A DNA stretch of 64,000 bases, taken from Tubulanus polymorphus. Taxonomy: Eukaryota; Nemertea; Palaeonemertea; Tubulaniformes; Tubulanidae. The stretch spans positions 19,217,307-19,281,306 of the forward strand of contig NC_134031.1 in assembly GCF_964204645.1 (NCBI RefSeq), in the 5' to 3' direction. The notes under the pieces are model-generated. The model did no database searches. It was not told the DNA's origin and worked only from the letters and a program-made list of their open reading frames with translations. Shown in pieces: positions 27,145 through 39,652 of this stretch (positions within the stretch are counted from its first letter, which is position 1; each line of letters begins with the position of its first letter). Position numbers and translations under genes: made by a program.

Positions 27145-30100
27145 CTAAAACAACGAATGATGCGTAGCGTTCATGAATAACGTCGTAAGTAGTAAGACGA
27201 ATGTCGATTGACGCATCCTGTGTGCAGACGATGTGGTTTTTTCGATCCAACTGTTCACAGATGCGTGTAATATATCCAGCGACAACGAACCACCTTTCAA
27301 CACTATATTGTGAAAGTCTTTCACATTGAATTTATCTCCTGCAATATGAAATGAAATCATGATGATGGGCACCGTTAATCGAAAATGCAATCTCTATATC
27401 ATGGAAATCCAAATTTTTGTAATGAAGATATTTCAGAATTTCGACATGTTTCCAACTTTTTCCGTCGGGCCAGTAATCTCTTATAAAGAAATTCGTGAAA
27501 TTTGGATTACATTTATATCAGGCTGCCATGTGGGATTTTTCCCAAGTCTTGGCAACATGTTGTCCAATATTGCACAAAGCCATTTAATGCGAAATTGGGG
27601 TATTGAAATGAAAAAATATTGATTTTCAACTATTTACCTAGGGCTTGTTCTGCCCGTCTGCGCATTTTGAGTATTTGTAATTCGCCGACTTTGTACGCGC
27701 ATGCCTGACCAGGCCACGTGATGTATCGATCGATTTCGACCTCGATCTGGTGTAGGGGGTCTGTAAGTCTATCCGATAGGTAATTGATAGCCTCCTGTCT
27801 CGTCCAACTGTAACAGATTCAAAGATCAACAATCAATTCAAATAAAAATAATCCACGAAGCAGAGATCTGAAAATGTTTAGCATATTTGAATATTCAAAT
27901 ATGAAAACATAAGATATTCAAATTTGAATAATTTATGTTTTCATATTGATGGGATCAAATTTCAAATTTTAATGAGATTCAATGTATAAATAAAATACAT
28001 TTAACTCCATAGAGATGAATTAAGCAATAAACATGAAATAAGAGAAACTGATAATTCATTTTTTTTCGAGACAATCATGAATTATATACCATCATTTAAC
28101 CTTTAGGACACAGTTCCACAGTTGTGAGTTAGAGTTAACTCTGAGTTAAAGTTTGTTCATTTTCAATGAGTTAACTCAGAGTTAAAACTCGGAACTTTTG
28201 GACTGGGTCCAGGAGAAAATGTGTTAATTGAGTGAATTAAGTTCAATTATCAAGTTTTTCATATGAGTTCAAAATTCTGTTTGTGCACCAGATAACATGG
28301 ATAATGTTCGCGATTAATTGAAAGGTCCAATAAATGTTTTGTACAGAAGAGTAAATTAGAACGTACTTCTTGTAGTGCAAACCGGTGTCAACGACTAAGC
28401 GACAAGCTCTAAACATTTCAGACACATAGCGACCAAACCTGAAAAAAAAACAGAACGCAAAATACATGTTCTGTACTTGTGAACGGAAAAATATGAGAGA
28501 AATCACAATTCAGCCAAAGGCCGTTAGGCTAAAGATAGCCATTAGCAGGCAGTACGCGAAATGATAGTCTTTATCCGAAACGTTGCTCAAAATATACCGT
28601 CTTTCATTCAGGACCTTTATTATCTTTGGCTGAATTATTGTGGGATTTCTCTCGTATAGTCATCTAATACTGATATTGCGTAATCTCTTCTAATAAGACT
28701 TATCAGTGATGAGATATACTCACAATTCGTACGGATATTCGTAAAGACCTAACTCTTTACCTAGATATTCGGCGTAAAGCCCCCATCCCTGCGGAAACAA
28801 CGTTCAAAGATGATATAAAAAACTTTGATATGAAATCCTACACTAAGAATGAAAACATCCAATGAGTCCAAAATGTTTTCTTGAGCTAGCAGTTTATTCA
28901 ACGTTTCCATTCAAATGATTACTTAAAGATTGTACGTAATTAAACCTGGCTACAATATTGTGGGAATTGTGTAGCGATTTTGTCCACTTACCTCGGTATA
29001 GGATGTGCCAAACGGGAATTGAAATGGGACGGCGTAATAGTTTCTGTAGTCGACGAATTTTCTGAATTTCGGTAAATCGGCCAGCAACATGACACTGATC
29101 TATAATCAATTTGAAGGATGTGAAATGGTAATCAGTTTCATATGCATGTTATTTTCAAATTCGTAGTAAATGAATACCTGCATGTGATGTCCGGGATCAG
29201 CCTCGTGAAGACAGAGCGCCAACATGTCAAAAGTCGGCCTAGAAAATGTTTTAAAAAACGATCAATTATCAGCTCAGAATATTGCTTGCGATATGATTAC
29301 ACGAGGTTAATCATAATAACGTTTACAGAGGAATTCGATACAAGAAAACGTGCATGAAACAATCGAAGATTTGAGAGAAAGTTTTTGAGTATGATTACAC
29401 AGGATCTAGTAATACATGAAGTGGGTTTAGAACAAACATTTAGAAACTGAAAAAAACCAAAATGCACTAAATGCGTAACAACTACAGAAAAACAGTCGTA
29501 TAATTTATTTTAATATGCTGGTATCATCTGCTGCCTGTAACCATGATCCCCTCATAAAAATCATCATTTGATGGGCAAACCCTAGGTCATGACAATCTGA
29601 CTTTCCATGTATGTTGATTGATCGCTATGTCAATGAGTCAGCAATTCATTTTCATATGAAATGTAAAAGATCAGTTTTTGTAGATGGCTGTAGTCAGTCG
29701 ATTATGTGAGAGAGTCTGGGTACAATGCAACAGATTGATATCTGCAGCAATTATCGATTCGATATTTCTAGAGTTAAATCATTCGAGAGAAGATCCGGAT
29801 GAAATTCGGGCAGTTTTATCTTTTCCGAACAACACGGTTTAGTAGTATACCTTTTATCGGGTTGAAATACGTTCGCTACGAATACGCCTGGTACCTTCCC
29901 ATCTGCGGATACGTCATAATACATTCCACCGGGTTCATCTGGTGATTCGGATGCTTTGACACTGTTGCCCGATATTCATCAATATATACAATAGATATAC
30001 ACAGTAAACAAACGATTAGTATTTCAGATGAATCAGTCTCAATCCGTTACAGGGATCGAGAGTAGAAGATAACTTTAGCAGCAATCATCCGCAGAACGAA

Positions 30101-33100
30101 GGGGAGGAAGACACGAAAAGTTTTTATTAGAATGTGTTCATGTTTGGTAGACAAATTCCAACTAGTTTTGAGCCAGAAGATTTTGTAAGTAAACTTTTTA
30201 GGTCTTGGCCCCACATCGAGAAAAGATATTCAAAAATTGGCTAGGAAGATACTAATCATAAGCAATAACCTTGCGTAATGGTGGAATATGTATTTCCGGT
30301 TATTGTGCGCGCAACCCCCCCTGGCCAACGCCTTGTTAGTGGTCAAACAATCGAACGATAAGCGATACGGCGTTCGCTTAGAGTTCTGTGGTCAAACGCA
30401 TCATCTTATGGCAAGCGTCCAATACTGACGGGTAAACAAACGAACTATTTTATAGGGGGATAGTTAGGAAAACCTAAGGAAAGAAAATAACGTGCGGTTA
30501 AAAAGACTCAAACAATGATGTTACAGATGATACAACATAAACGGATACAAGAAACTATTAACATACGTAATATAGCATCAACACATCACATGCATTGCTT
30601 ACTACATGTAATACCTTTTATGGGGGTCATGAGTATTGATCAATAAATGGGACCGAATTTTGCCATCTGCCGAACCGCGCATGTACATGGCTAACGGGGC
30701 ATTCTTGTCACCTGATGTTATACTGTATAAAAGTATTTATGCATTTATATATTCAACGTTTTTCTGTCGACAAAAACTGGTAATCTCCTGGGTCCAGTTC
30801 CACAGTACCGAGTTTAGATGTAATAACTCTGAGTTAACTCATTGATAATGAACTAACTTTAACTCGGAGTTAACTCTTACTCACAACTGTGGAACTGGGT
30901 CCTGGGATTTAGTTTCAAAATCGAAGTCAAAGCGGAATTTAAAACACGTGACGCTTAAGTTTGGCCAGGCGTCAATATCATTTATGCTCAAATCATCTTA
31001 TTCATATTACTTACATCAATGGTAAATTCGGAATATCTTCTTTATGGAAAACCTTCGGCAATGTTTGTTTTGTTCGGTTGAAAATGATGTTTCTGTATTC
31101 GTTCAAAAGATCTTCCTAAAATGATAGTGGCTATAAACACACCGTGGATTCTGACAATGTATCACATATTTTCTTACTCCAATTCATCGTGATAACGACC
31201 TAACCCTGCTCCGAGACTGCCCCGGAATTTGTGACCTTTGAAGAGAATTTGTTGGTCTCGGGAATTCAAGGCAAGCAGTCTACCGCATACAATTCTAGTT
31301 AAAAGCTCAATCTTCATTGGTGAATTATTTTACCTTCGTTTTCAGAAAGAATCGAGGCTGTTCCTTTAAATGGTTGATGAATTCTTTGATAGTTCCCTTG
31401 AACTGAACGCCTTCCATGATCTTGAAAATAAAAGCAGAAAGCACAAAGTTCCCCAATGGTTGGGATATGTCAAAAGGGACCCCGATTTTTTTGAATCTTC
31501 CTATGCAAATGGTTATTTCTTTGTTTGTATGTTTTTGCTTCGCCTCGTTTGGACCTCAATTCTCGAAGTCTAACTCTAAAGGATTGTGTATATTCAACCT
31601 AAGGCTCTACGGCCTTTGAAGTGTTGCCCGCACCAGGACTCGAACCCACTTGTCACTCAGCATTGATAAAGATTGATAGCATCACACCCTATCACACTCA
31701 TTGAGCTACCGGGGTCGCTTTTTTATACATCTGAAATTGTCCCTTTTCCCTGGGATACGTTGACTAGAGGTGTTCAACCAGATTCAGAATAATCCCCTTG
31801 GATTTCACTCGCGTATCGACGACAACGATAAAAATGAACTGTGATGGCGGAAGCGCACACTTCAACATTAGTCCCATATCACTAATGCCTTCGAAAAGAG
31901 AAGAGAACCATTAGGACTGATTTTCTGTGATCTTCTTAACGAATTCACGCCGGCGTTTCTTTTTCTGAGAAATATCTATCAACGTAAATGCTTCGGCAGA
32001 ATCGCGCCGTCAGATTAATTCCGACGGCACCTGTGTCCATGCGTTGTGCCATACTACCCGGCACGCTCGTCTCCATACAACATACGAACTAAACTTAATC
32101 CCGCGCGGATAAAACGGCCAAATGAAACAGCCATTTCAGCCGCGACAGGAGATTTTGTATCGTGTTTGACAAGCGCAAGCACGTGATTGAATTCGACCAA
32201 TAGGAGCGAGCAGCGGTGAGAGGAGCGCAGAATCATAGAGGTTTTACAGCCATGTTTTTCGATTTGACTACGTCATATTGGTTGGATAAAGTGATTCACA
32301 TCACAGACTCTCTGTTCGTATATATCTAGGATCCAGTTCCAAAATTGGGTTCACATTCGACTCTAAAGTTAAAAACATTGAAAATGAACAAATCCTAACC
32401 CAAAGTTAACGACTGTGACACTAGATCCTGATTATCTTGTTATGAACGGCAAGTGTCCAGCACAGGTTGGTAAACGAACGATGACGTCACACGCTAGCAG
32501 ACGACATGGAGGATCGAATGATTGCATTGAACTAGAAAATGGCGACGAAACTTCAATCGATAAACATGATCTAATCAAATAATTAAATTAGCGCAGTTAT
32601 AGATCACGCTGTTGCATATGTACCTTGTGCATCTCTGCTGCAATACGGGCGACCTCAGAATGTCCCAGTTCGTGTACTTTATCGGGAGTCATATCCGTAG
32701 AGAGGTGCCATTTCAATGCGGCCTCGTAATATTCAGCGCCCCCTGGTAGGCTCGACACGCCGTATCCGTTCCGTGTGTTTGACAAATATTTCTAGAAAAA
32801 TGGAGTACAATTGAGTCGTTACTGTACTGAGTTTCTTAGTTTTTCTTGATAATTGTGGGTTTCTTCTTCAATTTAATCATAGACAATCACTTTTCATAGA
32901 CCAAGATCATGTCTATGGGAACCAGTATTTTGCAGATAGCTATTAATGATAGGATGTTAAAAGCTCGATGAACTAAACGGTTACATACACACCTGACTGA
33001 TGTATTCTGAAAGGTTTCTAAAAGCTCCGTAGATTTCATTTCGAATTATTCCCTTAGCCTTCATTCGTAACTGTTCCCTAATGCAAAAAGAAGGTTTTGT

Positions 33101-35942
33101 ACTTTTGCGTTATGTCTGTTGTAAAACCTTTTTCATAAAAAGATATGATCATTTCGGAATCAAGATTAACCCTGTAGTGAGGACATACTTGTATGTACTG
33201 TTAACCATCGTTAACGCATCCAGCGTTTTATTAAACGGGGTGTAGAGATAGAAACTGGTCGGCTGAATGGCCAAAATCTTCTGGATTTGTCCCGGAACCA
33301 GTTTCTGAAAAAAGAACCGTATGCAATAATTGCGTTCAGAAAATCAGATTACAATTCGTCAAAAACCTACTGTGATTATTTCTAAAAAATAACAAACTTT
33401 TATCACTAGTTTTCCGGTTAAGGATTGATATTTAACCCTCAAAAAGATATTTGAAACCACTGATACAATGTTGATTGATTCACAGTCGAAATTGCACGGC
33501 GAGGAACTAGGTCATCCAATGCATCAACGTCAAATAAATCTATCAATTACTCACAATTGAAACAGCGTGCATTGTCTTTTTAACTTTAACGGCTTCTTCG
33601 AGCAAGTCTTGCGTTTCTTTTATCTAGAATATGTACGTTAAAAGTTATTTTTATGAATTTGGATTCGAACCGCAACGTGGCGGTTTAGTCGGATCCGGAA
33701 GCGTTGCATTGCGCCATCTTGTAACACGCCTGTTTACCTGTTGCGCGATCGCGGACATTCTTTTCAAAAACGTGAGAAAATCGTTCACCGTGTTAAAAGG
33801 TGTAAGAGACAATAGTGAATTGTGCCCCTTTTGTGGTCCCTCTAAAAAGTTGATGGCGTTGTAGGTGAACCTGCAAAATATACACAAAGAGATAGGTATA
33901 GATTTAAGATTTCCTCGGTGTGGGAAAATGATAATTCCTAACGCTGACTTACTCTTTATATTTGTGACCCTGCGTGTACGTTAACAGTGTGTTCTGAAGC
34001 ACTTCGTAGTTCATTTTATCTTTAGGCGCCAATAAATTGGGATCAATTGATTTAATATCCCGTAAAAATGCATCAATTTCCAACTGTATCAAAACAAAAA
34101 GATCTGAAAAACTATTTTGATAAAATCAAGTCCCCAATTCGCGTATTTCCATGAAGATCTTAGGCAATTTTTATATTTTTCAAGAACTGTAGACTAGACA
34201 AGTTGACATTTAGGATAATATTACGTATACGAGCTTAAAAGATTTATTTTTTGTTTGATGATGTAAAGTAAAGGGCTACCTTCCTTCGATCGAATGTTGC
34301 CAAAGTCAATGACTCAACTCGATCATTGAATTCATGCTCGCCAATACCAGTAGCGAATAACGGGTACTCTTTTATTCTCCATTGCCAGAACCGTTCAATC
34401 AATTCGTCCACTGCTTGTTTAGCGCTATCTGAAATATCACCATCATGTTCTATTTCAAGATAAAAATTCTGGGAGACAATTTTAGATAAAATCACCCACG
34501 TTGCTGGCGGCGTTCGAGAGCGCTGATGGAAAAAGCGAATCGAAGCCTGTTGAACAAACAATAATTTAAAAAGTGTTCGTAAAACGTTGTTTCAAGTCGG
34601 AGCCTCCCCCGACAAGAACTTCCGAGAATCTGTCTCCTGGTAATGTAGAGATCGGAGACTCATCGGTAATCGAATAGAATCGCCTCTAATGGAACGGATT
34701 CAGGATGAGTGATATTTTGTAATTTTTTCCCCTGGTGAATGTTTTGCCTTATCGGATTAAAAGTATGAAGTATGGGCCTAAAAGCCGGCGCTTTGATCAT
34801 CGACGGTGCATCCGTTATTCGCTTCTGTAACGTCGGATTGACAAGACGCGGAAGTGAAAGTAACGACCGAAGCGCACGCGCGTTGACATGGCCACCATGT
34901 CGTGACGTGACCGACCGGATGCGTGTACGACAGCTTTCAGAATAAAACAATTACGAACGGAGTTGTATTGACACTTGGTGCTGTTTATCCGTGGCGCGCG
35001 ATTGAAAGGATGTTCATCTATTTTCGATGCGATGCGAAATAAATCTTCGGAGATTCGATTACAACACGCGAGAGTGGATAAATCAACTACACTTTCCTCG
35101 TGCATACAACCGACCGACTAAATTATGAATAATATTTCCCCCGAAGCTTTATTGTCACACGTCGCCGCCTGCTGAAATTTATAACCGACAAACGCTTCAA
35201 AGTAACGAAATGATAAGCCACGAAATTGCCGAAATGCGGCACGGAATGAACTAACCTATATGAGGTCGTGGAAACGGTTCAAATAACCATGTTACATTAC
35301 TAAATATCGTTGATTTAAACTCTCGAAAACAAGAATTCAGAGTACAGTTTTACGAGAAATTTAACCTCAAAATTTTGGTTCAATTGTTACTGGTTACTTC
35401 ATGTTTTCATTAAGGACAGCCATTCAAACTTAACCATTTAGGCTAAGACCTTTTCATGAAACTGGACCCTGAGCAGATATTCTTCATTACAAATCTATTC
35501 CATTTTTGTTTATGGTTTCTGGACGGTATTGAATGCTGGCGTACCTCGGGGAAAACGTTAAAAAGGCGACGATACGTTGAACGAATGAAATGAAGAAAGA
35601 AATTTGTTTTAAAAATTAATCGTTACAAATTAAGAAGTGCCTTATTTAAGTATAGACAATAGACTGACAAGCATCTTATATCTAAGGAATTAGTTTCACA
35701 AAAAGGATTTACTCTTTACAATGGATTTGATATCGATTGAATAAATGAAGAAATTGAGTCAAAACATTGAATCAACTAAACTTTTTTCATCGAAATTCGC
35801 GTGATCCCGATAGTGTAAAGCGCTAGCGATTCCCCGCGGAGTCACTGAGAAATAAACTTCAATATTTACCTGCTGCGGTTGAGATGGTAACTGCTGTACA
35901 CATCACACACAAAATAAACACGGCCATTTTTTTCGGAAACAT
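27145..35942 (-). CDS. Secreted DUF885-family protein (putative metallopeptidase-like), about 17 exons
   Basis: Minus-strand exons: 35942-35870, 34428-34280, 34083-33953, 33870-33738, 33623-33555, 33304-33189, 33077-32993, 32791-32624, 31420-31334, 31115-31015, then 30722-30615 (A) and/or 29961-29851 (B), 29238-29178, 29099-28992, 28788-28724, 28438-28367, 27807-27638, 27338-27145. Phases match at every join. With one of A or B the product is 629 or 630 residues, typical for DUF885 (PF05960); with both it is 666. A signal peptide (MAVFILCVMCTAVTIS) is alone in exon 1. Family landmarks: HELGHSEVARIAAEM, HEADPGHHMQ (419-428 in isoform B, the HExxPGHH motif), GWGLYAEYLGKELG, EIDRYITWPGQACAYKVGEL, and FNVKDFHNIVLKGGSLSL. 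A hydrophobic C-terminus (TFVLLLTTLFM) might be a weak GPI signal. The family is mainly bacterial and its reaction is not established; a secreted Zn hydrolase is inferred from the His motif. Confidence 0.92.
28106..28210. repeat. Foldback MITE, CAGTTCCACAG / CTGGGTCC ends (copy 1)
   Basis: GGACACAGTTCCACAG to GGACTGGGTCC, with inner arms AGTTAACTCTGAGTTAAA and TTAACTCAGAGTTAAAACTC around TTCATTTTCAATGAG. It is in a DUF885 intron. Confidence 0.8.
29851..29961 (-). other. DUF885 gene, alternative exon B
   Basis: 111 bp, acceptor GGGCAACAG, donor AG|GTATAC. It encodes VKASESPDEPGGMYYDVSAD followed by GKVPGVFVANVFQPDK, closer than exon A to the usual DUF885 pattern (YY..SADG..PG.F.N) preceding the HExxPGHH exon. 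Confidence 0.75.
30615..30722 (-). other. DUF885 gene, alternative exon A
   Basis: 108 bp, acceptor TTTTATACAG, donor AG|GTATTA. It starts with one base and ends with AG, exactly like exon B. It encodes ITSGDKNAPLAMYMRGSADG followed by KIRSHLLINTHDPHK. The shared frame (M-Y..SADGK....N..P.KR) shows it is a duplicate of exon B. Either exon joins in frame to the upstream AT and downstream G-CCG ends. Confidence 0.7.
30788..30906. repeat. Foldback MITE (copy 2)
   Basis: GGGTCCAGTTCCACAG to CTGTGGAACTGGGTCC, the cleanest termini of the family, 16 bp nearly perfect. It lies in the intron just upstream of DUF885 exon A. Confidence 0.85.
31617..31722 (-). mobile_element. tRNA-derived SINE in a DUF885 intron
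   Basis: On the minus strand: GCGACCCCGGTAGCTCAATGAGT (A-box TAGCTCAATGAG), then, 60 bases on, GTGGGTTCGAGTCCTGG (B-box), ending GCGGGCAACAC. The anticodon region does not make a normal cloverleaf and the spacing is long, so this is a SINE head and not a tRNA gene. The 3' limit is unclear. Confidence 0.6.
32329..32430. repeat. Foldback MITE (copy 3, diverged)
   Basis: AGGATCCAGTTCCAAAATTG to CTGTGACACTAGATCCT, with TTGAAAATGAACAAAT at the centre as in the other copies. It is in a DUF885 intron. Confidence 0.65.
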
Positions 35943-38900
35943 CTTTGACTGACAAAATAAAACAATATATAACTGTAGAAAGAAGAGAAGGCGTTCGGTG
36001 AAATATTGTACAACATGTTCATAGTGTTTACATAGTTAGAACTTGACTGAAGTTTGACAAGACGTGGCTTCGTTTGGAGTCGTGGAACAGAAAACAATAA
36101 ATAGTTGAGAAGTTACTCATAACAGCGGCGGGTATATTGAAATATGTACTAAGCAGTTATTTTTGAATGATAAGGGTGAGGATAACAAGACCCCTTTATT
36201 TGAACGGTTATCAAACATAAAACGTATCATATTATCCTATCCTCTTACACATGAAAATAACTGAAGCTAGGTTTATAGACTAAGTATTGGCATAGGTTGC
36301 GTATAGGGGTCCTGTTCATTACATATCAATACCTGCGACATCCCAGTATATGAGATGATAGTTTCAAAAATCAAAAATATATAATATCCACGGATAAGAG
36401 CCTATACTACCTAACCTTACACGTTAGTGGAGTAGACGTTGATTCAAATTGGAGAACGTTACGATGGTTGCATTCATATTTAAGTCAATCGTTGTTGTTT
36501 TTGTACTTACCCTTCCCGGGACGCGTATATTGTACGAATCACAGGTCAATTTACAATCTAAACCTATCCGTAGACATTGGCGTCGCTATCTTACGGTGAA
36601 ACCCGATACTTAGATTTATATGAACAGCTCTTTGTCTCTCGATGTCACGATGTAGATAACTTTACAGACACATATATATGTACATACAGGTACAAGTCGC
36701 TCGTGACGATAACATTAAGTATTTACATTGGCTTCGAAATGTCGTATCGATAACCAGGGATATTTTGATGTTAAACTGTGGGTTATTCAGTGGTTAAAAA
36801 AACACGGGTTCTCCGGGGTTAAAGATAGCACACATAGGTACGTTAACTATATATGGCGATATACATTTCACTACGTTATGAATTATCGTTAGTATAATTA
36901 CATTTTTGACCTCGGTCGTTTCTGGGTTACTCGAACATCATCTGAATTTATATATATACGCAAATTTGTCCAGATATACATGTATATACATATATACTAA
37001 ACACTAACATGCATCATCCATTCATGAAACACTCCGAGTCCGCGTCGAAGGATAATACGAAAATCCAAGACTAAGTGTGAAAAAAGGGAGTCGTCATCTT
37101 CAGAAATGCTGCGGTAGAAGGATCTATTCGAAATGCGAATAGAAATTTGCTCGAGGAAACATTTCGAACTGGTTTTTTTTAGTATATTCTTAGTATAGGA
37201 TTTCATATAACCAAACTACAGGTTTTCAGACTGATTTTTTTTCCATACAAACACGTGTCATTAATCCACGTCAAATAGATCTTTTGTTCGTAGACGTTTC
37301 GTTTTCTAAAATGACGTAATCTATAGTGATACATAACGCATATCTAGGACACATGTAGATGCAGTGTTTTGACGGCGGTGTCATTAAAACGTTCACACAG
37401 TCACCGATAGGGGTCTCTGTTTATTTTCCTTTCTCGCAATAGAACGGTTGAAATATTACATCAGCCCACTTTCAATTATTAACACCCCATCAATCATTCC
37501 TAATCATTTTTTTCCAGTATCAATTCCAATAACGAACATTAAATATTTAACAATAATCAAGACCTCCGCGCAGAAATCGGTTCAATAAGAAGATGTTTGA
37601 CGAATAGGAAATACGCGCTTTCTTAACGTGCGCGTTGTTGCGCCCTGCCGTGCACAGCAACTTGTGATAAGTCAAATCGCTCCTTATTAATTAACACGGA
37701 ATGAGCTAATATTCAATACCCTACTAATACTATACAGATATCGGGTGAGATGATATGGTTTCTAGGTCTGGAAATATTTCATCTGTCACGGGAGTTGGCC
37801 AGATACGTGATCAGGCTGTTAAACGTGGCTATACCCCTCTGGCTAACTACTCACGTATGCGAAGAGGTTGTCAGGATTACACACCACTATATCGTCTTAA
37901 GCTAATTGGAAAATTGGTTGCCATTTCTTGCCGATAAACGAATAGTCGCAACATCCCAGGCTATACTGCAATAGATACCGTTTTCGCGTGACTGACGCCG
38001 TTTTAACGGCCAACCCCGAAGGGGTTTGAATGACCGATTCAAGAAATATACAAATGACTAGAGTATTTTTTGTTGTTATTCACGCTGCATGAGTCCAACA
38101 CTGGCGGTAAAACAAACTATAACATCACGTATGTAATCTCTAGTGGTTCCACTTTCACGCGGTCGTTGAGAGTAAAATTCCACTAAATTTGTAAATGAAC
38201 AACATTTGAAACAGATTTCGGTGTGATACTGGTCCCAGTGGGTCACTAAGGGCTAGGATATAGTTCCACAGTTTCGGGTTGACTGTGGAGTTGGATTTAT
38301 CAATTTTCGACTATAACAACCAAAAACTGCGTGGAACTCATAGACCCTATTTAAACGATGATTGAGTTACCACTTAAAGTTGTTAAGTCTTAAACTGTTT
38401 TTATGCTGCATCTTTAGTTTGTATCCTTTTACTTGCCTTCCTAAAGATGGCAGGATAAAATCGAATCGTCGAATCAAGCGTTAGCTCAAGGAAACATTTT
38501 CCCACTCATTTTAGTCTAAGCGTGAGATTGTATATTATCGTTAGTATAACACGGCCAGAGTGTTTCATCATTGGTTATTACCACCGTCACACTTCGACTC
38601 ATTTGAATTATTTTAGCATTTTTGATTATTGCGCAACGAAATTGCTACGAATCCGAAATTTGAGCAATTTGTTCTGTTTCTGCCACGGGTTTCACACGGC
38701 ATTCGCGATGGAGGTTCGGATGACTCTGTCACATCTGAGAAATTCTTTCCTTCGACGAAAATTGCAGCAACGGAATAATGATCGTGTCCCTAATTTCAGA
38801 GCCTAGAAATCGACTTAACAAGCAGCGTTACAAAGAACCTGTCGAACAAGACAGATTGGTCTAAAATACCAAGTAGTAAGGACTAATTTATACAGAGAAA

Positions 38901-39451
38901 TTGTTACTCGGTAGAATGTTCCCTAATGAGGACAAAAAGAGGAGAATCGATGTAAGATGTTTAGAAAAATTTAGTTTGAATCCATTCAGTCTTTGAAATA
39001 GAAAAACGCAGTAAACCTCACCTACCTAGGACAGACTGGCACTGGCAAAATCGGTGCGAGTTAAGCGAACGTCTGCCGAAATGAAGTCAGAAACGATTTA
39101 GTCAAAGGTATCACATTTTCAGATTTACATACGTCACGTTACCATTCGTAAGTTATTCTATACCATACTCTCACACCATCTCTGACTGTTATATGCTTGA
39201 AAATAGCGAGCGGGAAAGATGTTTGCATTCAATGCAATGAAGCTAGGCAGAAATAACGTCTCATAAGATTCCCGTCGTTACATTCTATCAGCGCTCGTTT
39301 TGAATGTGATTTATTTTCTAACGTAATGCTTCCAGCGATCATAGCGCGTCATTAAAAATTCATAGAAAACACTTTCGTCGTCTTTTGAGAATTGTCAGCG
39401 GAAAATTTTGTTATTTTTCTTTAAAACGCTCGCATATCATAAGGCCATAGA
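35943..39451. other. Intergenic region, no gene recognised
   Basis: Begins with the DUF885 5' flank. It holds a diverged foldback MITE (38254-38350) and AT-rich microsatellite-like DNA near 36950-37000. Frames of 60-94 codons at 36997-37206 (-), 37755-37937 (+) and 38522-38806 (+) have no domain or splice context I can support. Confidence 0.55.
38254..38350. repeat. Foldback MITE (copy 4, diverged)
   Basis: TAGGATATAGTTCCACAG to GTGGAACTCATAGACCCTA, the same family as 30788-30906 with degraded arms. Confidence 0.55.
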
Positions 39452-39652
39452 TCACGCCTCGCCTGCAGGTTCCATCACAGTAGAGGCTGGCGTCTGAAAA
39501 TCATGGGTTTATTGTTATTACATCGGTTCAATTTGCGCCAAATGAATTATATCTATTTCGGAGAGTTGATACGACTCACATTGCGAGCTAAATTTAGTAG
39601 AATTTCAATATTTGATCTCTCCGCAATCGGATCGTAATCCACAACCACAGAA
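39452..39652 (-). CDS. Possible C-terminal exon pair of an unidentified gene
   Basis: Exon 39652-39580 reads SVVVDYDPIAERSNIEILLN then LARN and ends at GTGAGT in phase 0. Exon 39493-39452 follows a good acceptor (GATTTTCAG) and reads TPASTVMEPAGEA then stop. The join is in frame. The acceptor of the first exon is weak (GGAGACAG, with the pyrimidine tract some 25 bases away) and no upstream exon could be linked, so the gene is unidentified. A minus-strand segment at about 40492-40640, bounded by CTGCAG and a strong GAG|GTAAGA, is stop-rich and could be a 5'UTR exon of the same gene. Confidence 0.3.

Noticed and set aside
31617-31722. A functional tRNA gene
   Set aside because: A and B boxes are present, but spacing and arm pairing do not give a cloverleaf; called a SINE.
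34660-35105. Two overlapping 96-codon frames on the minus strand
   Set aside because: They lie in intron 1 of the DUF885 gene in CpG-richer DNA, overlap in different frames and show no domain or splice role.
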